Source: QQVM01 sp964544885
GTDB lineage: Bacteria; Bacteroidota; Bacteroidia; AKYH767-A; 2013-40CM-41-45
Length of the DNA stretch: 64,000 nt
NCBI GenBank assembly: GCA_964544885.1
Contig: CAZJDX010000012.1
Location: 25,558-89,557, forward strand
Direction of reading: 5' to 3'
The translations under genes were made by a program, and so were the position numbers. The notes below the pieces were generated by a model. The model did no database searches. It saw only the letters and a list, made by a program, of their open reading frames with translations, and was not told where the DNA came from. The first letter of the stretch is position 1. Each line of letters begins with the position of its first letter. Shown piece by piece: positions 8,777 to 16,935 of the stretch.

Positions 8777-9319
8777 ATGAATACAACAAAGCAAATACAC
8801 TTCTCTGACGAATCGATGTCGCTGGTGAACAAACTGGTGAAAAGATATCCGGCAGGAAAACAGAAGAGCGCTCTGATCCCCATCCTGCACATAGCACAGG
8901 CTGAGTTTGACGGATGGCTGAGTCCGGAGGTGATGGATTATGTTGCATCGTTACTGAATATCCAGCCGATAGAAGTATATGAAGTAGCCAGCTTTTATTC
9001 CATGTTCAATTTGAAACCGGTTGGAAAGTGCACCCTGGAGGTTTGCCGTACCAGCTCCTGCTGGCTTCTGGGCGCGGAAGATGTAATCAGCCACCTGGAA
9101 AAGAAACTGAACATTCGTGTGGGTGAAACAACAGAAGACGGGATGTTTACACTAAAGAGTGTTGAATGTCTTGGCTCCTGCGGAACTGCACCCATGATGC
9201 AGGTCGGAGCGGATTATTATGAGAACCTGAATCTGGAAAAAGTGGATCAACTTCTCCAGACCTTCAGGTCAGAAGGAAAAAGAAAGTGTTATACGGATCA
9301 GGAAATTAAGCAAGCCTGA
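8777..9319 (+). CDS. nuoE: NADH-quinone oxidoreductase subunit E
   Basis: A 180-residue, 24-kDa-family subunit carrying the [2Fe-2S] cluster N1a of the NADH-oxidising module. The thioredoxin-like domain shows the ligands Cys90 and Cys95 (EVCRTSSCW) and Cys131 and Cys135 (ECLGSCGTAP). The N-terminal helical part (YPAGKQKSALIPILHIAQ) is typical. Only 2 nt separate its stop from the nuoF ATG. Confidence 0.95.
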   Translation: MNTTKQIHFSDESMSLVNKLVKRYPAGKQKSALIPILHIAQAEFDGWLSPEVMDYVASLLNIQPIEVYEVASFYSMFNLKPVGKCTLEVCRTSSCWLLGAEDVISHLEKKLNIRVGETTEDGMFTLKSVECLGSCGTAPMMQVGADYYENLNLEKVDQLLQTFRSEGKRKCYTDQEIKQA

Positions 9320-9321
9320 GT

Positions 9322-10662
9322 ATGGGAAAGCAACTATTATTGAAAACTGTTCAGGTTCCGGGTATCCAGAGCTATGAAGTTTACCGGAAGAACGGTGGAT
9401 ATGCATCCGTGGAAAAGGCTTTGAAGACAATGAGTCCCGAGCAGGTTGTGGAGGAAGTCAAGAAATCCGGACTACGAGGTCGCGGAGGGGCTGGTTTCCC
9501 TACCGGAATGAAATGGAGTTTTCTGGCAAAGCCGGAAGGAGTAGCACGCTATCTGGTATGCAATGCCGATGAGTCGGAACCCGGCACGTTCAAGGACCGT
9601 TACCTGATGGAAAAGATCCCGCACCTGCTTATTGAAGGAATGATCACATCCAGTTTCGCCCTCGGTGCCCGCACATCCTATATTTATATCAGAGGAGAAT
9701 ATTTTTACATTTCAAGAATTCTGGAAAGAGCGATCGAAGAAGCGTATGCCAATGGTTGGCTCGGAGAAAATATCGCAGGCACATCCTATTCACTGGATGT
9801 TTATGTACATGTAGGCGCTGGCGCCTATATCTGTGGTGAAGAAACAGCTCTTCTTGAATCACTCGAAGGCAAGAGAGGTAATCCAAGGATCAAGCCACCC
9901 TTCCCAGCCATTGCAGGACTCTATGGTTGTCCGACGGTGGTAAACAATGTCGAAACCATTGCCGCCGTGGTACCAATTATCAATGATGGCGGTGATGCCT
10001 ACGCTCAAATCGGAATCGGAAAGAGTACCGGAACAAAACTGATTTCCGCCAGTGGTCACATCAACAGGCCGGGCGTTTATGAAATTGAAATGGGAATTCC
10101 GGTTGAAGAATTTATTTTTTCGGAGAAATATTGCGGAGGCATCAGAGGCGGTAGAAAACTGAAGGCGGTTGTCGCCGGCGGATCTTCTGTACCCATTCTG
10201 CCGGCTGAACTCATCCTTAAAACAGCCGCAGGTGAACCTCGTCTGATGAGTTATGAATCTCTTGCCGAAGGAGGATTCGCCACCGGTACTATGCTTGGTT
10301 CGGGCGGATTCATTGTCATGGACGATTCCACCAGCATTGTAAAAAACCTCTGGAATTTCACACGATTCTATCATCATGAATCCTGCGGACAATGCAGCCC
10401 CTGCAGGGAAGGTACAGGATGGATGGAAAAAATACTGCACCGCATAATCGAAGGACATGGAAAACTGAGCGACGTGGAATTGCTTTGGGATATACAATCG
10501 AAGATCGAAGGTAAAACGATTTGTCCCCTTGGAGACGCGGCTGCCTGGCCTGTAGCAAGCGCCATAAGACATTTCCGGAAAGAATTTGAAGACTACATTA
10601 AAAATCCTCCAGCCGACATAAAACATTATTACAGGCTGAAGGAAGAAGGGGCTCTGAATTAG
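9322..10662 (+). CDS. nuoF: NADH-quinone oxidoreductase subunit F
   Basis: A 446-residue, 51-kDa-family subunit that binds NADH, FMN and the [4Fe-4S] cluster N3. The glycine-rich NADH/FMN loop is GLRGRGGAGFPTGMKW, followed by CNADESEPGTFKDR and GAGAYICGEETALLESLEG. The cluster ligands are Cys355, Cys358 and Cys361 (ESCGQCSPCREG) and Cys401 (TICPLGDA). Its presence with NuoE shows that this complex uses NADH directly, unlike the 11-subunit ferredoxin-type enzymes. Confidence 0.97.
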   Translation: MGKQLLLKTVQVPGIQSYEVYRKNGGYASVEKALKTMSPEQVVEEVKKSGLRGRGGAGFPTGMKWSFLAKPEGVARYLVCNADESEPGTFKDRYLMEKIPHLLIEGMITSSFALGARTSYIYIRGEYFYISRILERAIEEAYANGWLGENIAGTSYSLDVYVHVGAGAYICGEETALLESLEGKRGNPRIKPPFPAIAGLYGCPTVVNNVETIAAVVPIINDGGDAYAQIGIGKSTGTKLISASGHINRPGVYEIEMGIPVEEFIFSEKYCGGIRGGRKLKAVVAGGSSVPILPAELILKTAAGEPRLMSYESLAEGGFATGTMLGSGGFIVMDDSTSIVKNLWNFTRFYHHESCGQCSPCREGTGWMEKILHRIIEGHGKLSDVELLWDIQSKIEGKTICPLGDAAAWPVASAIRHFRKEFEDYIKNPPADIKHYYRLKEEGALN

Positions 10663-10723
10663 TTGATCATTAATTTTATCTTCCGTGCAAATATCAGACG
10701 CGGCATAAAATGAATAAAACAAG

Positions 10724-11710
10724 ATGGCAAAAGTTACCATAGACGGACATACTATCGAAGTACCAGATGGAACGACCATACTTGAGGCAGCCAGAAAAAT
10801 CGGCGGCTCCCTAGTGCCGCCAGCCATGTGTTATTATTCAAAACTCGCAACAAGCGGAGGGTATTGCCGCACCTGCATTGTCAAGGTCAGTAAGGGTTCT
10901 GATAAGGATCCCCGTCCCATGCCCAAACCCGTTGCTTCATGCCGTACAACGGTTATGGACGGAATGGTGGTTGAAAATACCACTTCACCGGAACTACTGG
11001 AAGCCAGAGCCGGTGTTGTTGAGTTTCTCCTGATCAACCACCCGCTGGACTGTCCGATCTGCGATCAGGCGGGAGAGTGTCACCTGCAGGATCTCTCTTA
11101 TGAACATGGCCTCGCAAAAAGCAGGTACGAATTTGAAAGACGTGTTTTCGAAAAGATAGATATAGGCGAAAAGATTAAACTACACATGACCCGCTGCATC
11201 TTGTGTTATCGCTGCGTAAAAGTTGCCGATCAGTTGTGTGATGGAAGAGTACATGGTGTAATTAACCGGGGTGATGTATCGGAGATCAGCACCTATATTA
11301 AGAATGTGGTTGAAAATGATTTCTCCGGAAACATGATCGATGTTTGCCCGGTAGGCGCACTTACGGATCGCACCTTCAGGTTCAAGAGCCGTGTCTGGAA
11401 TGTTAATCCCGTTGAAGCGCACCGCTCCTGCACGAAATGTGCCGGCAAAGCCAGACTCTGGCTTAAAGGAGAAGAAGTATACAGGGTTACCGGTAGAAAA
11501 GATACTTATGGCGAAGTGACCGACTGGATCTGTAATGAATGCAGGTTCGAAAAGAAACAAACCAGCGACTGGATCATAGAAGGACCTTCGCCGATTGAAA
11601 GACATTCGGTGATTTCGCAGAATCATTATACACTTCCGGAACCTCCGCATAAACCTTTGTTAAACGAAGTAAAGGTTGTTCCCGATCACTATCAGATAGA
11701 TAAAAAATAA
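10724..11710 (+). CDS. nuoG: NADH-quinone oxidoreductase subunit G, short Bacteroidota form
   Basis: Electron-wire subunit of 328 residues. It has a [2Fe-2S] domain (Cys36, Cys48, Cys51, Cys73), the His-Cys3 cluster N5 (His106, Cys110, Cys113, Cys119), cluster N4 (Cys158, Cys161, Cys164, Cys208) and a C-terminal CxxC...CxxC pair (Cys236/239 and Cys270/273) resembling the start of the molybdopterin-oxidoreductase domain. The large inactive molybdopterin domain of the roughly 900-residue E. coli NuoG is absent. Short forms like this are known in Bacteroidota, so this is not a truncation by mutation. Confidence 0.93.
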   Translation: MAKVTIDGHTIEVPDGTTILEAARKIGGSLVPPAMCYYSKLATSGGYCRTCIVKVSKGSDKDPRPMPKPVASCRTTVMDGMVVENTTSPELLEARAGVVEFLLINHPLDCPICDQAGECHLQDLSYEHGLAKSRYEFERRVFEKIDIGEKIKLHMTRCILCYRCVKVADQLCDGRVHGVINRGDVSEISTYIKNVVENDFSGNMIDVCPVGALTDRTFRFKSRVWNVNPVEAHRSCTKCAGKARLWLKGEEVYRVTGRKDTYGEVTDWICNECRFEKKQTSDWIIEGPSPIERHSVISQNHYTLPEPPHKPLLNEVKVVPDHYQIDKK

Positions 11711-11719
11711 TTTCTGTTC

Positions 11720-12754
11720 ATGTTAAGTCCCGCCCTTATATTCACTATAGTTCTGGTGATCGTTATTTTTCTCATTTCCCTGTTTGTGGCCATGTATTCC
11801 ACTTACGGCGAAAGAAAGATCGCCGCCTTCATGCAGGACCGGCTGGGACCCAACCGTGCCGGACCATTCGGAATTCTCCAGCCCGTTGCGGACGGTGTGA
11901 AGATGTTCATGAAAGAAGAGATCATTCCCGAAGGATCCAACAGGTGGCTCTTCATCCTCGGGCCCAGCATTGCCATGCTCACAGCCTGTATGGCCAGCGC
12001 AGTGATCCCCTGGGGAAAAGGTCTGACCATCGACGGGAGTTTTTATCCTCTTCAAATTACGGATGTAAATATTGGAATACTCTACATTTTCGGAGTTGTC
12101 TCCGTAGGCGTGTATGGCATCATGATCGGCGGGTGGGCTTCAAATAACAAGTATTCACTCCTGGGCGCGCTGAGAGCATCCAGTCAGATGATAAGCTATG
12201 AGATCGCGATGGGCCTATCGATCATTGCGCTGGTGATGATGACAGGAACGCTGAGCGTCCGGGAGATCGCCTCACAACAGTCGGGTGCAGGATGGAATGT
12301 GTTTTATCAACCACTCGGATTTCTGATCTTTCTCATCTGCGCTTTCGCCGAGACCAACCGCACGCCCTTCGATCTTCCAGAGTGCGAAACGGAACTTGTC
12401 GGGGGCTATCATACCGAATACAGCTCCATGAAGCTCGGCTTCTATCTTTTCGCCGAATACATCAATATGTTCATCTCTTCGGCAGTAATTTCTACACTCT
12501 ATTTCGGCGGCTACAATATGCCATTCGTTGAACGATTTGTGAGTGATCCTAATTGGATTAGCATTGTGGGAACGCTGTTCCTCTTCGCCAAAATATTTTT
12601 CTTTATCTTCCTGTTCATATGGATTCGCTGGACCATCCCGCGCTTCCGCTATGATCAGTTGATGAATCTAGGGTGGAAAGTACTTATCCCTCTTTCCATT
12701 CTGAACATATTGTTCACCGGAATGGTCATGTGGTTTACCGGAGAAGTAAAATAA
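11720..12754 (+). CDS. nuoH: NADH-quinone oxidoreductase subunit H
   Basis: A 344-residue membrane subunit with about eight helices that forms the quinone-access chamber. Conserved blocks are AAFMQDRLGPNRAGPFG, ALRASSQMISYEIAMGLS, AFAETNRTPFDLPECETELV and IRWTIPRFRYDQLMNLGWK. It starts 9 nt after nuoG, indicating co-translation. Confidence 0.96.
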   Translation: MLSPALIFTIVLVIVIFLISLFVAMYSTYGERKIAAFMQDRLGPNRAGPFGILQPVADGVKMFMKEEIIPEGSNRWLFILGPSIAMLTACMASAVIPWGKGLTIDGSFYPLQITDVNIGILYIFGVVSVGVYGIMIGGWASNNKYSLLGALRASSQMISYEIAMGLSIIALVMMTGTLSVREIASQQSGAGWNVFYQPLGFLIFLICAFAETNRTPFDLPECETELVGGYHTEYSSMKLGFYLFAEYINMFISSAVISTLYFGGYNMPFVERFVSDPNWISIVGTLFLFAKIFFFIFLFIWIRWTIPRFRYDQLMNLGWKVLIPLSILNILFTGMVMWFTGEVK

Positions 12755-12796
12755 TCAGAAATAATCATCAGGAATAGCTGACGAAATCAAAAAACA

Positions 12797-13369
12797 ATGC
12801 AGTCACTAAGTAAGCGGAGTAAATTAGTTTCAAAAAAGGAGATGAGCTTCCTGGAGAAGATCTATCTGCCCGCGATCTTTTCCGGTATGGCTATCACACT
12901 GAAGCATTTCTTCAAAAAAAAGGTAACCATTAATTACCCGGAGGAGAAAAGGGACATAGCCGGGGTTTACCGCGGACTACACGTATTAAAGCGCGATGAA
13001 AATGGCGCGGAACGATGCACGGCCTGCGGACTCTGCGCAGTAGCCTGTCCGGCTGAAGCCATTACCATGGTCGCGGCGGAAAGGAACAAAGGAGAAGAAA
13101 AGCTGTACCGAGAAGAAAAATACGCTGCCACGTATGAGATCAACATGTTACGTTGCATCTTCTGCGGATTATGCGAGGAAGCCTGTCCGAAGGAGGCGAT
13201 ATTCCTGACCGACAGACTGGTTCCAACCTTCACCGACAGGGCGGATTTTATTTACGGAAAAGATAAACTGGTGGAACCTGCAGATAAAAAGATTGATATC
13301 AGCATGCGGCAGACACCGGAAGTGAAGGAATTCAAAAGCGATAAATCATATCAGCATAACAGGTTATAA
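12797..13369 (+). CDS. nuoI: NADH-quinone oxidoreductase subunit I
   Basis: A 190-residue, ferredoxin-like subunit with two [4Fe-4S] clusters (N6a and N6b). The two motifs are Cys74-77-80-84 (CTACGLCAVACP) and Cys120-123-126-130 (CIFCGLCEEACP). The N-terminal MQSLSKRSKLVSKKEM stretch is usual for Bacteroidota NuoI, which supports this ATG over the internal Met16. Confidence 0.95.
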   Translation: MQSLSKRSKLVSKKEMSFLEKIYLPAIFSGMAITLKHFFKKKVTINYPEEKRDIAGVYRGLHVLKRDENGAERCTACGLCAVACPAEAITMVAAERNKGEEKLYREEKYAATYEINMLRCIFCGLCEEACPKEAIFLTDRLVPTFTDRADFIYGKDKLVEPADKKIDISMRQTPEVKEFKSDKSYQHNRL

Positions 13370-13408
13370 AATACCGCAATATCCGGCGAACCGGATTACA
13401 GGAAAAGC

Positions 13409-13906
13409 ATGACACTTCAATTATTTTACTTTCTCTCTTTCCTTGCCATATTAAGCGCGTTGATGGTCGTGGTTTCAAAAAACCCGGTTCACAGCGTACT
13501 TTACCTCATCATGACTTTCTTTGCCATAGCCGGGCATTACATACTTATGAACGCGCAATTTTTAGCGGCCGTCCATATTATTGTCTATGCCGGCGCTATC
13601 ATGGTCTTGTTCCTGTATGTGATTATGATGTTAAACCTGAACGCGGAGGTGGAACCGCAGAAAAGCAAGGTACTGAAAATCGCAGCGACATTTTCGGGCG
13701 GTTTACTGATGCTTGTGCTGGTTGGCGTCATACGGAAAGCTTCGGAATTATCTCCGGCAAATCCCGCCGACAGTCAGCTTGGGATGATCCGTAATCTTGG
13801 AAAGGTATTGTACACGGATTTTATCCTGCCATTTGAAGTAGCCTCGATCCTGTTACTTGCCGCGATGGTCGGCTCAGTTATGATTGGTAAAAAAGAAATA
13901 AAATAA
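13409..13906 (+). CDS. nuoJ: NADH-quinone oxidoreductase subunit J
   Basis: A 165-residue membrane subunit with five predicted helices. The third helix contains the conserved AVHIIVYAGAIMVLFLYVIM block, including the pi-bulge Tyr. An AGGAAAA ribosome-binding site precedes the ATG. It lies 6 nt upstream of nuoK. Confidence 0.94.
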   Translation: MTLQLFYFLSFLAILSALMVVVSKNPVHSVLYLIMTFFAIAGHYILMNAQFLAAVHIIVYAGAIMVLFLYVIMMLNLNAEVEPQKSKVLKIAATFSGGLLMLVLVGVIRKASELSPANPADSQLGMIRNLGKVLYTDFILPFEVASILLLAAMVGSVMIGKKEIK

Positions 13907-13912
13907 ATCTTA

Positions 13913-14224
13913 ATGAATCCATCGATACCACTTAACTATTATATCCTGTTAAGCACGCTGTTGTTTTCCATCGGCGTACTGGGTGTATTGTTCCGCCGGA
14001 ACGCGATCATCATTCTGATGTGCATAGAGTTAATGCTGAATGCCGTGAATTTGCTGCTGGTGGCCTTTTCCGTTTTTCATGGCGACGCGGCAGGACAGAT
14101 TTTTGTATTTTTCATCATGGCCGTAGCTGCAGCCGAGGTTGCCGTAGGCCTTGCCATTCTCATGATGATTTACCGCAATACCGGTTCAACGGATATTAAT
14201 TTCCTGAACAGGTTGAAGTGGTGA
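13913..14224 (+). CDS. nuoK: NADH-quinone oxidoreductase subunit K (last nuo gene present)
   Basis: A 103-residue, three-helix subunit homologous to MrpC. It shows the conserved membrane Glu in LMCIELMLNAVNLLLVAF and the second Glu in AAAEVAVGLAILMMIYR. In complete nuo operons nuoL, nuoM and nuoN follow. Here the operon ends and the next gene is an unrelated AT-rich secreted protein 230 nt away. Confidence 0.95.
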   Translation: MNPSIPLNYYILLSTLLFSIGVLGVLFRRNAIIILMCIELMLNAVNLLLVAFSVFHGDAAGQIFVFFIMAVAAAEVAVGLAILMMIYRNTGSTDINFLNRLKW

Positions 14225-14382
14225 GCTAATAATTAGCAATACTCATTACTTTGGGTTTCAAGATCAAAATATATCCATGGATTATATTCGTACCATAGCC
14301 TATCACACTATTTGGTCAACGAGATAAAATCATAGGTAAAAGCTGTAATTATGCTTGATTATATTTTCTACTATTGTTGATA

Positions 14383-14390
14383 TAAATTTG
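14383..14390 (+). promoter_or_regulatory. candidate -7 box of the AT-rich T9SS gene
   Basis: TAAATTTG matches TAnnTTTG and lies 65 nt upstream of the ATG at 14455. No TTTG box is found at the ideal distance, so the call is tentative. Confidence 0.35.
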
Positions 14391-14454
14391 ACGATCGATT
14401 GTTTAAGGTGATGTATAATTTCTAGATTAAATTTAATCTTTTAAAAAGACAAAA

Positions 14455-15918
14455 ATGTATACTGCCTTAAAGAATGGAATAGCTGGATTGATCCTTCTTA
14501 CTTTTAATACATTTATTCCAATTCATAATAGCATAGCCAATGGTATAACCTCACCCGCTCCTATTCCAAGTCAGTACTTCTATGTAACTTCTTATGGTGA
14601 TTATTATGTCATTCATGGACAAACTGTTTTTCGATTAGACTCATCAGGAAGCACACTTTGGTCAAGAAATTTTAGTGCCGGCATCAACTCTTTTTCACCT
14701 TTCTCCAATCAACTTTCTCATATTACAGTTAATGAAGATCGGGTTTTTATACTCACAATACAAAGACCTGATCCATGGGATAATGGCGATTCTTATCCTG
14801 CACTAATTGTAATGGACACTTCTGGAAACACTATTAATATTCACTGCAGAGAAGTAGTTCATTTAAATAACGCAAGTCAAAAAGCACTTTTTAATTCAAA
14901 TGATGGAGGAGTCTGGTGGTTCTTTGAAGATGGTGGTATTTCTAAGTACCTCCAGGGAGTAAGACTTGATAAGAACGGAAATGAAACACCGGGATCATAC
15001 AATCCAGGCATTCAGAATCACTCAACACACTTTAAAAAGGTTATAAAATCTGATTTCGATTCAACTTATTTGATCTTAGCAAACTGGCAAGACAACTACT
15101 GGTCAGGTCTGGTATTGGGAGCCATGATATGTTATAAGATGGATTATACAGGAAATGTACTTTGGGCTAACACTTATTATAACAGCACATTTAACGGAGA
15201 GCAATTCACATTTGTCGATGATGCGATTGTTGATTCACATGGGAATATATATCTTGGAGGTGATTGTTATGGATATAACTTAGCCTCATATTACGTTGGA
15301 TATTATGGGATTAAACTTAACTCTTCTGGCCAGGTGATTAGTTCAAAATACTGGACCCAGGGAAATTATAATAATTTTATTTTTTCTTTCAATAAATTTA
15401 CTAATGATTCGATGTATGTAAACCTGCACTCAAACTCAACACTTTCTCCTAGATATCAAACAAAGTTCGATACATCATTTAATACTACTTGCATTCTTTC
15501 AGACTCATCGATAGCAATTGATCCTATACCAATATCAGTTTTTTCTGGTGGATTGATGGGTTATCAATTTTCAGTTAACTACAATCCTATTCAACTCTCT
15601 GCGACTACAGCCAGGCATTCCGATCCTCAACCTCCTGAATTTTGTTTGACTATATCTATTTCTGAATATAATTCATTTAGCAAGGATGATTTTTTACTAT
15701 TTCCTTCTCCTGTTTCGAATGAACTGAATGTAAGATCAAATAAAAATCACAAAATTTCAAAAGTTGAAATCTATTCTGTTTCCGGAATTAAACTATTTGT
15801 AAAGGAAATTGATCTTAGTTCTGACTTTCGCATATCAACCGAAAAACTTTCTTCGGGTGTATACATACTTAGACTGTATTTAGAAAGTGGTATATCACAT
15901 TATAAATTCACAAAGTGA
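14455..15918 (+). CDS. T9SS type A sorting-domain protein, beta-propeller-like
   Basis: A 487-residue secreted protein with a signal peptide (hydrophobic GIAGLILLTFNTFIP) and a C-terminal T9SS type A tail of about 75 residues (LLFPSPVSNELNVRS, VEIYSVSGIKLF and LSSGVYILRLYLESG). The middle has recurring motifs such as LDSSGSTLWSRNF, MDTSGNTINI, MDYTGNVLWANTY and LNSSGQVISSKYW. This WxxN/'GN..W' pattern is typical of bacterial beta-propellers, so the protein is probably an adhesive or structural surface propeller. No catalytic motif is seen. Codon use is much more AT-rich than in the preceding nuo genes, and it sits where nuoL would be expected, suggesting later insertion or a rearrangement boundary. 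Confidence 0.83.
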   Translation: MYTALKNGIAGLILLTFNTFIPIHNSIANGITSPAPIPSQYFYVTSYGDYYVIHGQTVFRLDSSGSTLWSRNFSAGINSFSPFSNQLSHITVNEDRVFILTIQRPDPWDNGDSYPALIVMDTSGNTINIHCREVVHLNNASQKALFNSNDGGVWWFFEDGGISKYLQGVRLDKNGNETPGSYNPGIQNHSTHFKKVIKSDFDSTYLILANWQDNYWSGLVLGAMICYKMDYTGNVLWANTYYNSTFNGEQFTFVDDAIVDSHGNIYLGGDCYGYNLASYYVGYYGIKLNSSGQVISSKYWTQGNYNNFIFSFNKFTNDSMYVNLHSNSTLSPRYQTKFDTSFNTTCILSDSSIAIDPIPISVFSGGLMGYQFSVNYNPIQLSATTARHSDPQPPEFCLTISISEYNSFSKDDFLLFPSPVSNELNVRSNKNHKISKVEIYSVSGIKLFVKEIDLSSDFRISTEKLSSGVYILRLYLESGISHYKFTK

Positions 15919-16242
15919 TTTAGAAGATGCGAGTGCTACTTCCATCAGCTATTCCATCATAATTTGAATTTCATTAAGCTGAACTAAGAAAGTTGCTTAA
16001 ACCCCGCTCGGCGGAATCTTTGAGCGAAAGCCCGTGCGTTAGGGGATTCCGCCGCACACACTACGTCAAAAGCTGAGTTCAACTGATAAGTGCAATTCAA
16101 AGATAGAAAAACTTTTGCCTAGGAACTTTTAAGGATTCCAGGTAAAAGTTAAGCTGAGAAGCGTAATATCTGGAGTGTCAATGTCAAAAAACTACTCTCA
16201 CCACCCTCGCACAAATTTTTTCAATCTTTCAACAGTAAATCC
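15919..16242. other. intergenic region between AT-rich T9SS gene and GIN genes
   Basis: No gene was found. The stretch holds the inverted repeat described separately and three scattered copies of AAGCTGA (about 15976, 16070 and 16151). It marks the transition back to higher GC. Confidence 0.4.
16009..16054. repeat. 10-bp perfect inverted repeat
   Basis: CGGCGGAATC at 16009-16018 and its exact complement GATTCCGCCG at 16045-16054 enclose a 26-nt spacer. There is no T tract beside it. It is GC-rich inside an AT-rich surrounding. It might be a terminator, a REP-like element or the end of a lost mobile element. Confidence 0.5.
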
Positions 16243-16914
16243 TTAGCCTTCCTCAAAAATAAAACAAGGGTCATTTTTCCCGAATAGGGGAATCTGGATA
16301 TCATGCGTAGCGTGCAATAAGTGCCCGGAGAGCAGGCAATTGCCATCTCCGACAATACTGTATCCGCTTTTCATCATTTCCAGGCCCTGTGCATCCACCA
16401 CTCCCGAACCGCTGATACGAAAGTCAGCTTCAAGCGATCTTCCCTGTACACCAATCCTGCCCGGACCGGCTATAGCAGCCTTTAGTTTTGAAGTGCAAAT
16501 CTCCGCCTTTATTTCTCCCGAACCGGATAAGCGCAAGGTGAGTTCCCTGCTGAAAAAAGTTCCACTTGAACGGACCGTACCAGGACCGGTAAGTTCCAGG
16601 AGTTCCAGCTCCTTCATGGTAACATGAATGCTCACCGGACCGGAGACGGTCATGTCCTTGCACATATCAATAAGCAGTTTACCATTCTCGACTTTAGTAC
16701 TCACGCAGGCGGCATCGCGCTCGCTGGCATCAATACGCACTTCATTGATTTCGCCCTGTCTGAGATAAAGCCTGGCATCTGCCCTTAGCTCCAGGCCTGA
16801 AAACACGGGCAAAGGCCTGAGTTCGCTGATTAAATTTCTGTTCTCCTTCATACCGCATGCCAGGAAGAATGTCCCGGCAAGCGTCATGAAGCAAATGGAG
16901 CACGTCGATCTCAT
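16243..16914 (-). CDS. GIN-domain (DUF2807) lipoprotein
   Basis: A 223-residue exported protein with a lipobox (FFLACGM, Cys20) and a DUF2807 'head GIN' domain covering most of the rest. The domain is recognisable from repeated short beta-helix turns: LTGPGTVRSSG, LSGSGEIKAEI, IAGPGRIGVQG and ISGSGVVDAQG. The DUF2807 family is described as a putative autotransporter-adhesin head; its biochemical role is unknown. It begins 21 nt after the larger GIN/barrel gene and is probably co-transcribed with it, under the ECF-type promoter at 18333-18372. It is likely anchored in the outer membrane. Confidence 0.85.
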   Translation of the reverse strand: MRSTCSICFMTLAGTFFLACGMKENRNLISELRPLPVFSGLELRADARLYLRQGEINEVRIDASERDAACVSTKVENGKLLIDMCKDMTVSGPVSIHVTMKELELLELTGPGTVRSSGTFFSRELTLRLSGSGEIKAEICTSKLKAAIAGPGRIGVQGRSLEADFRISGSGVVDAQGLEMMKSGYSIVGDGNCLLSGHLLHATHDIQIPLFGKNDPCFIFEEG

Positions 16915-16935
16915 GTAAACTACTTAATGGCCTGA

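Noticed and set aside
8173..8892. Antisense open frame (239 codons) opposite nuoD/nuoE
   Set aside because: Same reason: composition shadow of conserved coding sequence.
9859..10827. Long antisense open frame (322 codons) opposite nuoF and the nuoG start
   Set aside because: It is an exact shadow of well-conserved complex I genes, has no family resemblance and no start context.
10724..11710. Short NuoG as a broken gene
   Set aside because: All expected cluster ligands are present, the gene ends in a normal operon position, and short NuoG is known in Bacteroidota.
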